Positions 1 to 12,600 of a DNA stretch of 36,519 nt are shown piece by piece. The DNA lies in assembly GCF_019748365.1 (NCBI RefSeq), contig NZ_JAIEPN010000002.1:1-36519 (forward strand). The letters are read 5' to 3'. Position 1 is the stretch's first letter. Each line of letters begins with the position of its first letter. A program made the position numbers and the translations under genes. Under the pieces are notes generated by a model. It searched no databases. It was not told the origin of the DNA and was given only the letters and a program-made list of their open reading frames with translations. The DNA is from Novosphingobium sp. (GTDB taxonomy: Bacteria; Pseudomonadota; Alphaproteobacteria; Sphingomonadales; Sphingomonadaceae).

Positions 1-76
1 AGATTACACCCAAGGCCGCCTGAAAATGCCGCCCGCTGGCCACAACCGAATTTACACCACATTGACGGACACGACC
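1..76 (-). mobile_element. Possible end of an insertion sequence (IS256-like terminus)
   Basis: Read on the minus strand, positions 76-46 give GTGTCCG, five bases, then GTGGTGTAAATTCGG. This resembles the terminal inverted repeat style of IS256-type elements (GTGTCC followed by GTGTAAATT). Nearly the same pattern with the same five-base spacing occurs at 36451-36478 on the plus strand. The outer end of the element would lie near 76 and its body would extend left of the window. No transposase can be identified; a stop codon at 21-23 could close a reading frame entering from outside, but that is guesswork. Confidence 0.3.
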
Positions 77-688
77 AAAATCCGGTGCACATTTTCGCTG
101 TCAAGCAGGGCGATAGCCGACCCGTTCTGTGTGGCCTAGTCGGATCGAGATCAAATATAGTCGGTGTGCTATGTTGACGGTGCGACCGAATACATCTTCA
201 TTTTGAGGGCTTCTTCAAGTCCTCCTCAACGCTGGCTGTTCAAATAACAGACGAATGATGCAAAGCGGGCCCGGCAAGGTGTGTCACACCGCGAGATCGT
301 CGGGACAAATCCGGCGCAATTGTAAAATCATGGACTAATGCCGCGCTTGGCGCAGCCAAAGCGCAAGACCAGCCTTTCATCATATTGCGATATACCGATA
401 TTTTGGTAACGATATCGTAACTCAGGTTAAGTTCGGCTCGCGCGACTCGGCGTGTCCGGTGTGTCGGGGGGCATCATGGCAAAACGCCTCTTGGCGCGCG
501 AATATGAGCAAGTAGCTGATTTTCTTGCCGATCGTCATCCGGGCAAGACATCTTCCCTCCATAGTTCGCGTCACCATTCCGATCCTGCCACCCATCACGG
601 ACTCGCGGGGCCCTGACCGCTGAATTCCTTCGCTCTATGATGAAAACCGGGTCGCAACTGGTTACCAATCCGAACTTGGGGGGAATTT
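77..688. other. Non-coding region upstream of the giant autotransporter
   Basis: This is about 0.6 kb of comparatively AT-rich DNA with no convincing gene. It holds an imperfect hairpin at 343-364 (GCGCTTGGC, a 3-nt loop, then GCCAA-A-GCGC with one bulged A) and an AT-rich stretch with three CGATAT-type motifs at 388-418. A 46-codon open frame at 476-616 was considered and not accepted. The autotransporter start is preceded by six G at 678-683, 5 nt before the ATG. The promoter must lie here, but no clear -35/-10 pair stands out. Confidence 0.6.
388..418. promoter_or_regulatory. Clustered CGATAT motifs, candidate operator
   Basis: Three related words occur within 31 bp: CGATATA at 388, CGATATT at 396 and CGATATC at 410. 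The last sits inside a perfect 10-bp palindrome, ACGATATCGT (409-418). The cluster is about 270 bp upstream of the autotransporter start in the most AT-rich part of the region. It could bind a regulator of the adhesin or be chance in AT-rich DNA. Confidence 0.25.
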
Positions 689-3600
689 ATGCAGTCGATC
701 CGGAACCGCGGCGCAGACCGCGCGGAGCGTCGTGAGCGGGCTGTCCCGCAGCGGCTCGGGCTGTTCAGCACGACGGCACTGATCCCCGCGATCGCCGCGC
801 TGGCGGGCGGCGCTCTGACGCTCGCCCCTGGGCAGGCGCAGGCACAGACTGTGGCGGCCTCCGGTGCGGTCACCAACGGCTTCGGCGAGAACTCGCTCTG
901 CCTCGACGCTGCACTCGACCTTTGTCAAATCGATCTGGGCGAGGTCAACGACGCCCCGCGGCCGGTACTCGCCGATCTTGCCACGGGCTCGGCCGGCCGA
1001 TCGCTGCTGATCGGTGGCGGCGACAATGGTTCGCAGTTCTTCACTGTCACTTCCGACGGTTATGAATTCAACAACGATTTCAACACCCAGAATCCGTTGG
1101 TTCTGAGCTTCCCGGTCACCATCGTCCGGGCGATTGGCAGTTCGTCTTTCCACCAGCAATCGATCAGTGAGACCGGCGGCTCACGCGTGTTGCGCAAGAC
1201 CGGGTCGGAAACGCTTTTCCTTCTGGGCTTTGATAATACCTATTCCGGTGGGACCATCGTTTCCGAGGGCTTTCTCGGCTGGGACCGGGATCGCGCTTTC
1301 GGGATTGCCGGGACCGGCGTGACAATCGACAACGGCGCCGGCGTGAATTGGACTGGCAGCTTTGCTACCACGCGCGCGTTCACGCTCACCGGCGGCTTTG
1401 CGACTATGAGGGCTCAGAGCGGCGTGACGGGCACAGTGAACGGCACGATCTCGGGCCCGGGGGGCCTGACGGTCGGCGGTCCAGGCCTTGTCGCCCCCGG
1501 CACGATCGTGCTGGGGGGCAATAACACCTATCAAGGTGGCACTTCGATCGTCGGTGGTACGCTGATCGTAACCAACAACAACTCTCTGGGCACTTTGGCC
1601 AGCGGCACGACCGTTTCGGCCGGTGCCACCCTCGCGGTGCAGGGCGGGCTGACGGGGCTAAACGAAGGCATTGCCCTGAGCGGTACCGGGATGGGCGGCG
1701 CGGGCGCGCTGCGCAATCTGAGCGGCAACAACGTGCTGACCGGTGGTGTGACTGTAGCGGGCGCAGCGCTGATCACATCCGATGCCGGACTGCTCGATCT
1801 TGCAGGGCCCTTGCAGTCATCGGGGGCCTTCGGCCTGACTTTTGGCGGTGCCGGTTCGGTTTCGTTGCGGGGCCAGATCGTGGGCAGCATTTCCGGGCTG
1901 ACCAAGACCGGCACCGGTACGCTGATCCTGGGCTCGGGCTTCAACCCCTCGGCCTATAACGCCGGCCTCGATCTGGCGCAGGGCACGGTTTCGGTGCGCA
2001 CCAATCTGGGCGCTGGCTTCGGCACGATCCGCACCACCGGATCGGTCATCGATTATGCCCAGGACGTCAACATGGCGGCGCCGATCGAACTTAACAGCAA
2101 TACCACCCAGTTGCAGGTGACGACCGGGACCGCCACCCAATCGGGCATCATTTCGGAAATCAATGGCGCGCGTCCGATCGAGAAGATCGGTGCTGGCACG
2201 CTGATCCTTACCAACACCAACACCTATGCCGGTGGAACGATCATCAACGGTGGGGCCTTGCAGATCGGCAATGGCGGCACGACCGGCACCCTGGGGTCGG
2301 GCACGGTCACGATCAACGGCGCGCAGCTGATATTCAACCGGTCAGACGACATCACGGTCGCCAATGACATCACCAGTTCGGGCACGCTGATCAAAAGGGG
2401 CGGCGGCACGGTCACTCTTACCGGCGCCAAGGGCTATTCGAACACCTTCGTGGAAGCGGGCACGCTCGCGCTGCGCGGCACCTCCCCCCTTTCCGGCGGC
2501 GGCGTGCTCCAGCTCACGGGCGGCACGCTGGACATGGGCGTGGATGGCGTGCTTTCGAATGCCACCCATTCCGGCGGAACGCTGGCCTTGAACGGCAGGA
2601 CCCTGATCCTGACGACCGGCAACTACAACGCCTCGGGCGGTTCGCTGACCGGCGGCGGAACCATCCAGTTCGCAGGCAACAGCCGCGGCCTGCTCATCAC
2701 CGGCGCGACCTCGATCGACGCCGGAACGACGATCCTGTCGAGCGGCTTCAACAACAGGCTCGAGATCGGCAGTCTGGGGGCCGATTATACGCTGGCCGCG
2801 GCCATCACCGGATCGGGTGCGGCCAACAATCTGGGCAGCATGTCGGTCATCCTGGGCAATACAGGTTTCCGCACGACGCTGTCCGGCAACAGCAGCTATG
2901 CGGCGGGCACTTCGCTCAACAGTGGTACGCTGGTCGTGGCCAGCGATACGGCGCTCGGCACCGGCGCGCTGACCATGGCGGCCAATACCGTGCTGGAATC
3001 CGGCGGCACCGGCAACCGGACGCTCGCCAATGCGATCACGCTGAATGGCGCGGGGATCAGCATCGCCAATCCCAGCACCACCAACACCTTCACGCTCGGC
3101 GGCGTGATCGGGGGGTCGAACGGGTTTGCCAAGACCGGCGCGGGCACGCTGATCCTGACCGGAAACAACAGCCTGTCGGGCAATATCGCGTTGAATGCTG
3201 GAACGCTGCAGCTCGGGTCCGGCGCCTTGGCCGGCTCGCTGGGCAGCACAGGCGTCGTGATGGCGAACGGCACCAGCCTGGTGTTCGACAGCAGCGCTAG
3301 CCAGAATGTCAGCAATGCGATCTCGGGCGCGGGTTCGCTCAGCAAGCGCGGCAGCGGCACCCTCACGCTCAGCGGCAGCAACAGCTTCAGCGGAGCGGTG
3401 TCGCTCGACGGCGGTGCGCTGCAGCTGACCGGCGGATCGTCGATCGGGGACACGGCCGCGCTGAGCATGGCCACGAGCACCCTTCTCGGCGTTGGCAGCA
3501 GCGAGACGATCGGGTCCCTGGCGGGCAATGGCACGGTTGTTCTGCAGGCCAGCTCGGTTCTGACCACGGGGGGCAACAACAGTTCGACCACGTTCGCCGG

Positions 3601-6600
3601 CAGCCTGACCGGGCTCGGCGGACTGACCAAGACGGGGTCCGGTACGCTCACCCTTACCGGCACCAGCAACTTTGTGGGCACCACCACGATCAGCGGCGGC
3701 ACGCTGCAGATCGGCAACGCCACGACCACCGGCACGATCATTGGCGGGCCGATCGTCAACAATGCCAGCCTGGTGTTCAACCGGTCCGACAATATCGACA
3801 GCAGCGTCGCTATCAGCGGTACGGGTTCGCTCACAAAGCAGGGTCTGGGCACGCTGACGCTGCTCAGCACCAACAGCTATGCAGGCGGCACCACGATTTC
3901 GGCAGGTATCCTGCAGCTGGGATCGGGTTCGACCACGGGATCGCTTGGCACGGGCGGGGTAACGATCAGCACCAACGGGACGCTGCGGTCGAACAGCAGT
4001 GCCACCCAGACGATTGCAGGCGCGCTGGCGGGCAGTGGCTCACTGGTGCAGCAAGGCACGGGAACCACGATCCTCGGCGCTGCAGCCAATGGCTATTCTG
4101 GTACCGCCCAGATCTTCGCGGGCACGCTGCAGCTTGGCAACCTCACCGCGCTCGGCACGGGCGCAGTGGAGTTGCGCGGTGGTTCGTTGCACCTCGCGAA
4201 CGCGGGCGTCTATACCAACAATATCAACGCCTTCACGGCGGACGGCAATGTCCTATCAACCCTCGCGGGCAGCCAGGTCACCCTGACGGGCCAGTTCGGC
4301 GGGGCGGGAACGCTGCGGCTGGCACCGGGCACAGGCAGCACGCTCGACATTGCCGCGGCGACGGGCACCGCAGGTGCTTCCACGCGCATCATCGTGCAGA
4401 GCGGCACGGTGCGCTCGCAAAGCGGCATCCTGGGCCAGATACTCGGCCTGGACGCTACGCAGACGCAAGTCGATGCCGGTGCGACCCTCAATTTCAACAC
4501 CCGCCTGTCGACGATCAGCAACCTTTCGGGCGCGGGCACGATCCTCAATGACGGCAGCACGACCACGCTGCGCAACGGCACATTTTCCGGCGCTTTCGGC
4601 GGAACGCAGTCACTTGCGACGACGGGCAATATCAGCCTTTCGGGCAGCAGCAGCTATACCGGCACCACCACCGTGCAGTCTGGCACGCTGACGATTGGCA
4701 GCGATTCTGCGCTGGGCGACGGCGGGGTCGGTACTACCACCGTCAACAGCGGCGCGACCCTGCAGTTCAGCGGAACGCCGCTGAACATCGGCGAGGCGCT
4801 GACCATCAGCGGCACCGGCAACGGTGGCATCGGCGCGATCCGCGTCGCCCCGGCTGGCGTTTCGGGCAACGAATCCACGGTTCTCACCGGCGGAGTCACC
4901 CTCGCTGCTGACTCGACGATCTCGGTCGCCGATCGTATCGCTTTGACCATCACTTTGAGCGGCATCGCCTTGGGCGGATCCACGCTGACCTTCGCGAACG
5001 AAGGAACCGGCAATTCCTCCATCTTTGTGAACAGGGCGATCACGGGCACTGGTGGCGTGACCAAGACCGGCGCTGGTGTGCTCACTCTCAACGGTGTCAA
5101 CACTTTCGCCGGTCCTCTGACGATCAACGGCGGAACCGTGGCCCTGAACAACGAATTGGCGCTGGCCGATACGGTTGCGGTGACAGTCGGCAGCGGCTCG
5201 ATCCTGGATGTTCTCGCTACCGAAACCATCGGATCACTGACGGGCAGCGGCCGGGTGATCTTGCGCAACACCGCCACTTTGACGGTAGGTGGCAACAACA
5301 CGTCGACCACCTATGCAGGGACAGGGGCAGACGGTATCGTCGGCACTGGCAACCTGGCCAAGATCGGCACGGGCACCTTAACCCTGACCGGTTCCAGCAG
5401 CTTTGGCGGCACAACCACGATCAGCGGCGGCACGCTTGCGCTGCAGGGCGGGGCGGCGCTGTCCGATACCGGGCAGGTCTTTGTCGATGCCCTGGGCACC
5501 TTGCGGGTCGAGGCGGGCGAGACCATCGGCGGCATTGGCGGCCCGGGCAGCATCGTGCTGGCGACCACCGGCCCGCTGGTCGTCAACGCGCAGCAGAACC
5601 TGACTTTCGGCGGGGTCATCTCGCAATCAGGTGTGGGCGTCATCGGCAGCTTCACCAATCGCGGCCCGGCGACGCAGACGATCACGGCGGCGCAGACCTT
5701 TACCGGGCAGACCTCGGTCGAAGCCGGCCAGTTGGCGCTGACCGGCTCCGGCGCGCTGGCGTCCACCTCGATCAGCACCAGCACAGGGGCCAGGCTCACC
5801 ACCGATGGCGGCGCGCTGGCTTCTAACGCGGTGATCAGCCATGCGGGCATCCTGACGCTGAGCGGATCGGAAACGATCGGCTCTATCTCGGGCACGGGCG
5901 CGATCAGCCTTTTCAATGCAACGCTCTCCACCGGCAACGCCAGCGATGCGACATTGTCCGGCATCATCAGCGGCACCAACGGCGCGCTGATCAAGACCGG
6001 TACCGGCACGCTGACGCTGTCTGGCGCGAACACCTATAACGGCGGAACCACGATTTCCGCCGGTACGCTGGTGTTGAACCAGGTTGCGGGTGGCACCATC
6101 GGTGCGGCGGGCACCAGCCAGATCACTATCGCGTCGGGCGGCAATCTGCTGTCCAATGTTACCGGCACGCTGGCCAACCGGTTCTTCATCTCGTCCTCCA
6201 CCGATGCCAGCATCGGCGCGGCATCGGGCACGACGCTGACCCTGACCGGCGACCAGTTCGTGACGGCTCCCCCCTTCACGCTGACCTTCGGCTCGTCCTC
6301 GGCTACGGGGACGATCGATCTTGCCATGCCGTCGGGCGTGACGATCGGCGCAGGCATGCGCGCAAATATCGCCGGGGGAACGGTGCGGACCAGCAACGCC
6401 TTCGGTGCGAGCGTCCTCAGCCTCGCAAGCGGAGGCACCACAATCGGTAACGGCGCGACCTCGGCCACGCTCGATGTCAACGGTGTCAGCTTCAATCTCG
6501 TCAACCTTGGCGGCAATGCATCGGGCACGCTGACCAATCTCGGGTCGCAAGCCGCCACCACGACGATCAACAGCACGTCCGCATCGACCTTCGCCGGGAC

Positions 6601-9600
6601 GATCACCAACGGTACCTCTGCCCTCAACCTCACCAAGTTCGGCAATGCCACGCTGACCCTGACGGGCATTAACAGCTATAGCGGCATCACCAACATCCTG
6701 CGCGGCACGCTGCAAATCGGGGAGGGTGGGACGACGGGCACCCTCGGCACCGGCGCTGTCACGCTCGACGCGCTGGGCAACCTGACGTTCAATCGCTCGA
6801 ACGACCTCATTGCCAGCAATGCCATTTCCGGCGCGGGCACGCTGACCAAGCTGGGCGCGGGCACGCTGTCGCTGACCGGCGCGAACCTGCTGAGCGGCGC
6901 GGTGACGGTGACGGCGGGCACGCTGCAGATCGGCGATGGCGGCACGACGGGATCGATCGGCACCGGCGCTGTCACCAACAATGCGACGCTCGCGATCAAC
7001 CTGGCCAGCGACATCACGCTGGCGCAGGCGATCACCGGCACCGGCGCGCTGCGCAAGCTGGGCAGCGGGGTCGCCACGATCACCAGCAACCTCTCGCTGG
7101 GATCGGCGACGGTCGAGGCGGGTACGCTGGCGCTGTCGGGCACTAACAGCTTCACCAATGGCATCACCGTGGCAGGCGGCACGCTGTCGCTGCGCAGCAA
7201 TACTGCAGCGGGCGGTGCAACCGGTGTCATCCGCACCACCGGATCGGTGGTCGATTATGCCGACGGCATCGACATGGCGACGCCGATCACGCTCGCCTCG
7301 AACACCACGCAGCTGCAGGTCCTCACCGGATCGGCTACGCAATCGGGCGTGATCTCCGACCAGGATGGCGCGCGGCCGCTCGAGAAGATCGGCGCGGGCA
7401 CGCTGACGCTGTCGGGCGCGAACACTTATTCTGGCGGCACCACGATCAGCGCGGGTCGCCTCAATGTTGCGTCCGATGGCAATCTGGGCGCTACCGCCGG
7501 CGGAATCACGCTGGGCAGCGCGACACTCGGCACCACCGCAACCTTCGGCTCGGCGCGCGGCGTCACGCTGACCGGCGCTGCGACACTGGATGTCGCAAGC
7601 GCGACGGCGCTGACCCTGACGGGCGCAGTTTCCGGTACGGGCAGCCTGACGAAGACCGGCCTGGGGCAGCTGTTCATCAGCGGCAACAATAACTATTCCG
7701 GTACGACGACCGTGGGCGGCGGCGTGCTTGTCGTCGGGACGGGCGGCACGACGGGATCTATCGGTACCGGAAATCTCGTCAATGGCGCGACGGTGCGCTT
7801 CAACCGCTCCAACGACTACACGGTGGCCAACGCCATTTCGGGTGCAGGCAATCTGGTGAAGGAGGGCAGCGGTACGCTGACGCTGACCGGCGCGAACAGC
7901 TTCTCCGGCGGGGTCTTCATCAGCGCAGGGAATCTGGTTCTCGCCAGCGCCACGGGCGGCGTGATCAACGCTGCCGGGACCGGCGGTATCATCATGTCGG
8001 GGAACACCACGCTGCAAGCCGGCGTCTCCGGTTCGCTCGGTAACGCCATCTCATTCGGCAATGGCAGCGCCACGGTGGCCGCAGCCACCGGAACGACGTT
8101 GCGGCTGGCGTCCAGCTCGCTGTCCTTCGAGGCCGGTGCCGGTTCGCCGCTCAATTTCGGCACGACAAGCGCGACGGGGACGATCGAACTGGCACCGGTC
8201 ACGGTGTCCGTGGGCGCACAGGTCAACCCGATCAACATCAACGGTGGCACATTGCGGCTTGCCGGTACCGGCGCTTACACGCTGCTGAACGGTGCCAATG
8301 GCGTGTTCCTGAACGGCGCGACACTGGGCGCGGATGTGGCGGGCTCGCTCACCAAGGTGCTGACCATTGGCGCGACCGGCGGCACGATCGACGTCGCGGC
8401 GGCATCGCTCACCCTGCAGGGGGCCAATGCCTATAACGGTGTGCTGACCAAGACGGGCACGGGCGAATTGCGTCTGACGGGCGCGGCCACGGGCAGCAGT
8501 GCGGTGCAGCTCAACGCGGGCAGCCTGGCGCTACTGGCCAGCAATGCGGGCTGGGGCACCGGCACGCTGCAGATGGCGACGGGCACCACCTTGCGGCTGG
8601 GCCTGCCCAGCCCTGCGACCCTGGCGAACAACATCGTGCTGGGCGAGGGGGCAGGGGCGACGATCATCGCTTCGTCGGCCACCTTCTCAGGCGCGCTGTC
8701 GGGCGGCGCGCTGACCATCGCGTCGGGCCTCGGTGCGGACGGCCCCAGCGTCGTGCGCCTCACCGGCACCAACATTTATGGTGCAACGACCATCGGCGCG
8801 GGCAATACGCTGCTGATCGGCACGGTCGGCAACAACGGCACGCTGGGCACCGGCAATGTCACCGTCAATACCGGTGCGACGCTGCGCTTCGAGGGCAACA
8901 ACAACACGGTCGGCAATGTGATTTCCGGTGCCGGCCGGCTAGTGCGCGACGGACTGGGCACGACCACGCTGACCGCCGCGAACAGCTATGCCGGCGGTAC
9001 GGTGATTTCCGGCGGCGGTATAGAGATCGGCAATGCAGGCGCGCTGGGCACCGGCGGGCTCACCCTGTCCGGCACCTCCAGCCTGACGACCTCGGCGGGT
9101 GTCTCGGCGACGGTTACCGGAGTGACGATCGGCAATTTCGCCAATTCCAGCATTTCTGCTGCAGCAGGGCAGACGCTGTCGCTGGGCGGCACGCTGGACT
9201 TCAGCAATTTCGCCAGCTCGCTGGTCTTCGGCACGCTGAACAAGACCGGCACCGTCCAGATCGGATTTGCCCCGGCAACCGGCCCGGCGACAAACGCATC
9301 CGTGCGGATCGATGCCGGAACCCTGCGCCTGGGCTCGGCATCGGATGCCTTCCTGCTCCGTCTGGGGGGCGGCATGACCATCGGATCGACCGGCGGAGTG
9401 TTCTTGGGCCTCATCGGTACGCTTGACCTCAACGGGTTTGCCGGCGGCGGCGTCAACCTCAACGGTCTGGGCGCGATCACCAACTCCTCGGCAACGCTCG
9501 CGCAGTTCGAGGCCCTACAGAATGCGGCCTCGACCTTTGTCGGCACCATCGGCGGTGGCACGGGCGCGATCTCGTTGGTCAAGAGCGGCACCGGTGCGCT

Positions 9601-12600
9601 GACGTTGACCGGCGCGAACAGCTATACCGGCATCACCAGCATCACCGGCGGCAGCCTGCAGATCGGCGATGGCGGCACCACGGGCAGCCTTGGCACGGGC
9701 AATGTCGCGATTGCGAGCGGCGCGGAGCTGCTGCTCAATCGCAGCGATGCGCTGACCCTCGCCAACGTTTTCGGCGGCGCAGGCACGGTGCAGAAGAACC
9801 TTGCCAACACGCTGACGCTCACCGGCAGCAACACCAACGAGAACGGCTTTACCGGCACGTTCAACGTCAATGCCGGCACTTTAGTGGTCAACGGTGTCCT
9901 GGGTGACCTCGCCAACCGCGCGGCAACGGTCAATATCGCCTCGGGCGCGGCGCTGGGCGGCTCGGGCACGATCCAGGGCAATGTCGTGGTCGCCAATGGC
10001 GGCATCCTCTCGCCCGGCAACAGCCCGGCGACGCAGACCATCGCGGGCAATCTGACGCTGAACGACAGCTCGGTGCTGAATTTCGAGCTCGCGCAGCCCG
10101 GCGTCGTCGGCGGCGGCATCAACGACCTGATCACGGTTGGCGGCAATCTGGTGCTCGATGGCACGCTCAACGTCACCGCGCTCGATGGCTTTACCGCGGG
10201 CTTCTATCGCCTGATCAACTATGGCGGCACGCTGACCAACAACCAGCTCGTCATCGGCACGCAGCCGATGGGCTTCTCGTCCGAACTGCGCACCGACATT
10301 GCGGGCCAGGTCAACATCCTGTTCAACGCCGGCGGCCAGACCGTGCAATATTGGGATGGTGCCGATCTGACCGGCGCCACCGCGACCGTCAATGGCGAGG
10401 GCGGCGCGGGCAACTGGACCAGCACCGCGACCAACTGGACCAATCCCACCGGCTTTGCCGTCAACAGTGCCTGGGCGGGCCAGGCGGGCGTGTTTGCAGG
10501 CACCGCGGGCGGGGCGATCGGCATCACTGGCAGCCAGGCCTTCCAGGAACTGCGCTTCCTGACCGATGGCTATGTGCTGAATGCGGCCGATCTGACGGGC
10601 GGCCTGGCAACCACCGGCGGCTTCTCGATCGTCAATGTCAATTCCGGCATCGCGACCCGGATCAACGCTCCTATCTCGGGCACGGCAGGGCTGACCAAGA
10701 CCGGCGGCGGCACGCTGACGCTGGGCGGGGCCAACAGCTATGCCGGACTCACCACGGTCAGCGGCGGCACGCTGTCGCTGGTCAGCGGCGGCACGATCGC
10801 AGGCGCGGTGCAGAACAATGCGACGCTGAGCAATGCGGGCACGATCAGCGGCCTTGTGACCAATGCGGGCACGCTGACCAGCACCGGCACGCTGGCGGGC
10901 CGGCTCACCAACAATGCAGGCGCGACGGCGAATGTCGCGGGCAGCTTTGGCGGCAGCGCGATCACCAATAGCGGCACGTTGACGCTGACCGGCGCGACGA
11001 CCGGTATCGGCGCATTCACGCAGAATCTCGGCGGCGTGTTCAACCTGACCAATGTCAGCACCAGCATCGGCAGCCTGGCGGGCACTGGCCAGGTACTGAT
11101 GAGCGCGGGCGGTTTGACGCTGGGCAGCGCAAATACCAATACGGACTATGCCGGGACGATCACGGGCAGCGGTGTGCTGGTGAAGACCGGTACGGGCACC
11201 CAGACGCTTTCGGGCACAAGCACGTTCCTGGGCTCCACGCTGATCGCCCAGGGCTCGCTGGTACTCGCCACGGGCACGTCGTTCGCAAGCGCATTGCAGA
11301 ACAATGCGACCTTCATCAACGCAGGCACGACCACGGGACTGGTCACCAATTCTGGTACGCTGACCTCTACCGGAACGCTTGCGGGCGGATTGGTCAACAA
11401 TGCCGGCGCGACCGCCAGCCTGGCCAACGCCGTCAACGGCGCGATCACCAATTCGGGTACCATCACGCTGACGGGCGTCCTGTCGGGCAATCCGAGCTTC
11501 ACCCAGAATGCTGGGGGAAGTCTCAACCTCGCCGGTTTCAGCACGACGCTGGGCAGCATCGCGGGCACCGGCGCGATCCAGCTGGGCTCCGGCACGCTGA
11601 CCGCAGGCGGCAACAATGCCTCGACCAGCTTCGACGGCATCATCTCGGGGTCCGGCACGTTCACCAAGACCGGCACGGGCACGCTGACGCTGGGTGGAGC
11701 AAACAGCTTTACCGGACTGACGACGGTCAGCCAGGGCAGCACTCTCGCAATCGGTGCTACCGGCAGCCTCGCCGCTGCGGTTACTAACCTCGGGGTGCTG
11801 ACGAACGCTGGCACCGTCGGAGGCCTGGTCAACAACGCCGGGACTTTCCAGTCGACCGGTTCCCTGAACGGGGGACTAGCCAACGTAACGCAGGCATCGG
11901 TCCGTGGTAGCTTAAGCGGACCGGTGACCAATGCGGGGTTGATCACGCTGACTGGCGCGACCAGCGGTAATGCTGCATTTTCACAGATCGCCATTGGCAC
12001 TTTAAACCTCGCCGGGTTCAATGCCACGATCGGCAGCCTTGCGGGCAGCGGTGCGGTGCAGCTCGGCAGCGGCACGCTGACGCTGGGCGGGGCGAATAGC
12101 AGCACCGATTTTGCCGGGGTCATCTCGGGCACGGGCGCGCTGGTCAAGACCGGCACGGGAACGCAGACTCTCTCGGGCGCGAACACCTTCAACGGTCTCA
12201 CCACGATCAACCAGGGCTCGATCTTCTTCGCCACCGGAGCATCGCTGGCAGGCACGGTGCAGAACAACGCGACCTTCATCAATTCGGGCAGCGTTGCAGG
12301 TCAGGTGACCAATGCGGGAACGCTGGTCTCTGCAGGCACGCTTGCGGGCGGGCTGGTCAACAATGCGGGGGCGACGGCAAATCTTGCCAATGCCGTCAAC
12401 GGCGCGATCACCAATTCGGGCGCGATCACGTTGACCGCAGGCCTGTCGGGTTCGCCCAGCTTCACCCAGGCCACGGGGGGCAGCCTCAATCTCGCCGGGT
12501 TCAACGCGACGCTGGGCAGCATCGCAGGCAATGGCGCGATCCAGCTGGGCGCTGGCACGCTGACAGCTGGCACAAGCAATGCCTCGACCAGCTTCGACGG

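Noticed and set aside
476..616. A 46-codon plus-strand frame upstream of the adhesin, with GGGGGG before its ATG
   Set aside because: The first half looks protein-like (MAKRLLAREYEQVADFLADR) but the second half degenerates and no family is recognised; too weak to annotate.
5627..8017. A 796-codon open frame antisense to the adhesin (and others such as 18014-19663, 14939-15715, 2896-3873)
   Set aside because: The composition (Arg/Ala/Gly/Gln-rich or Pro/Val/Leu-rich without domains) is what reverse frames of a GC-rich repetitive gene give. No ribosome-binding sites or families were seen.
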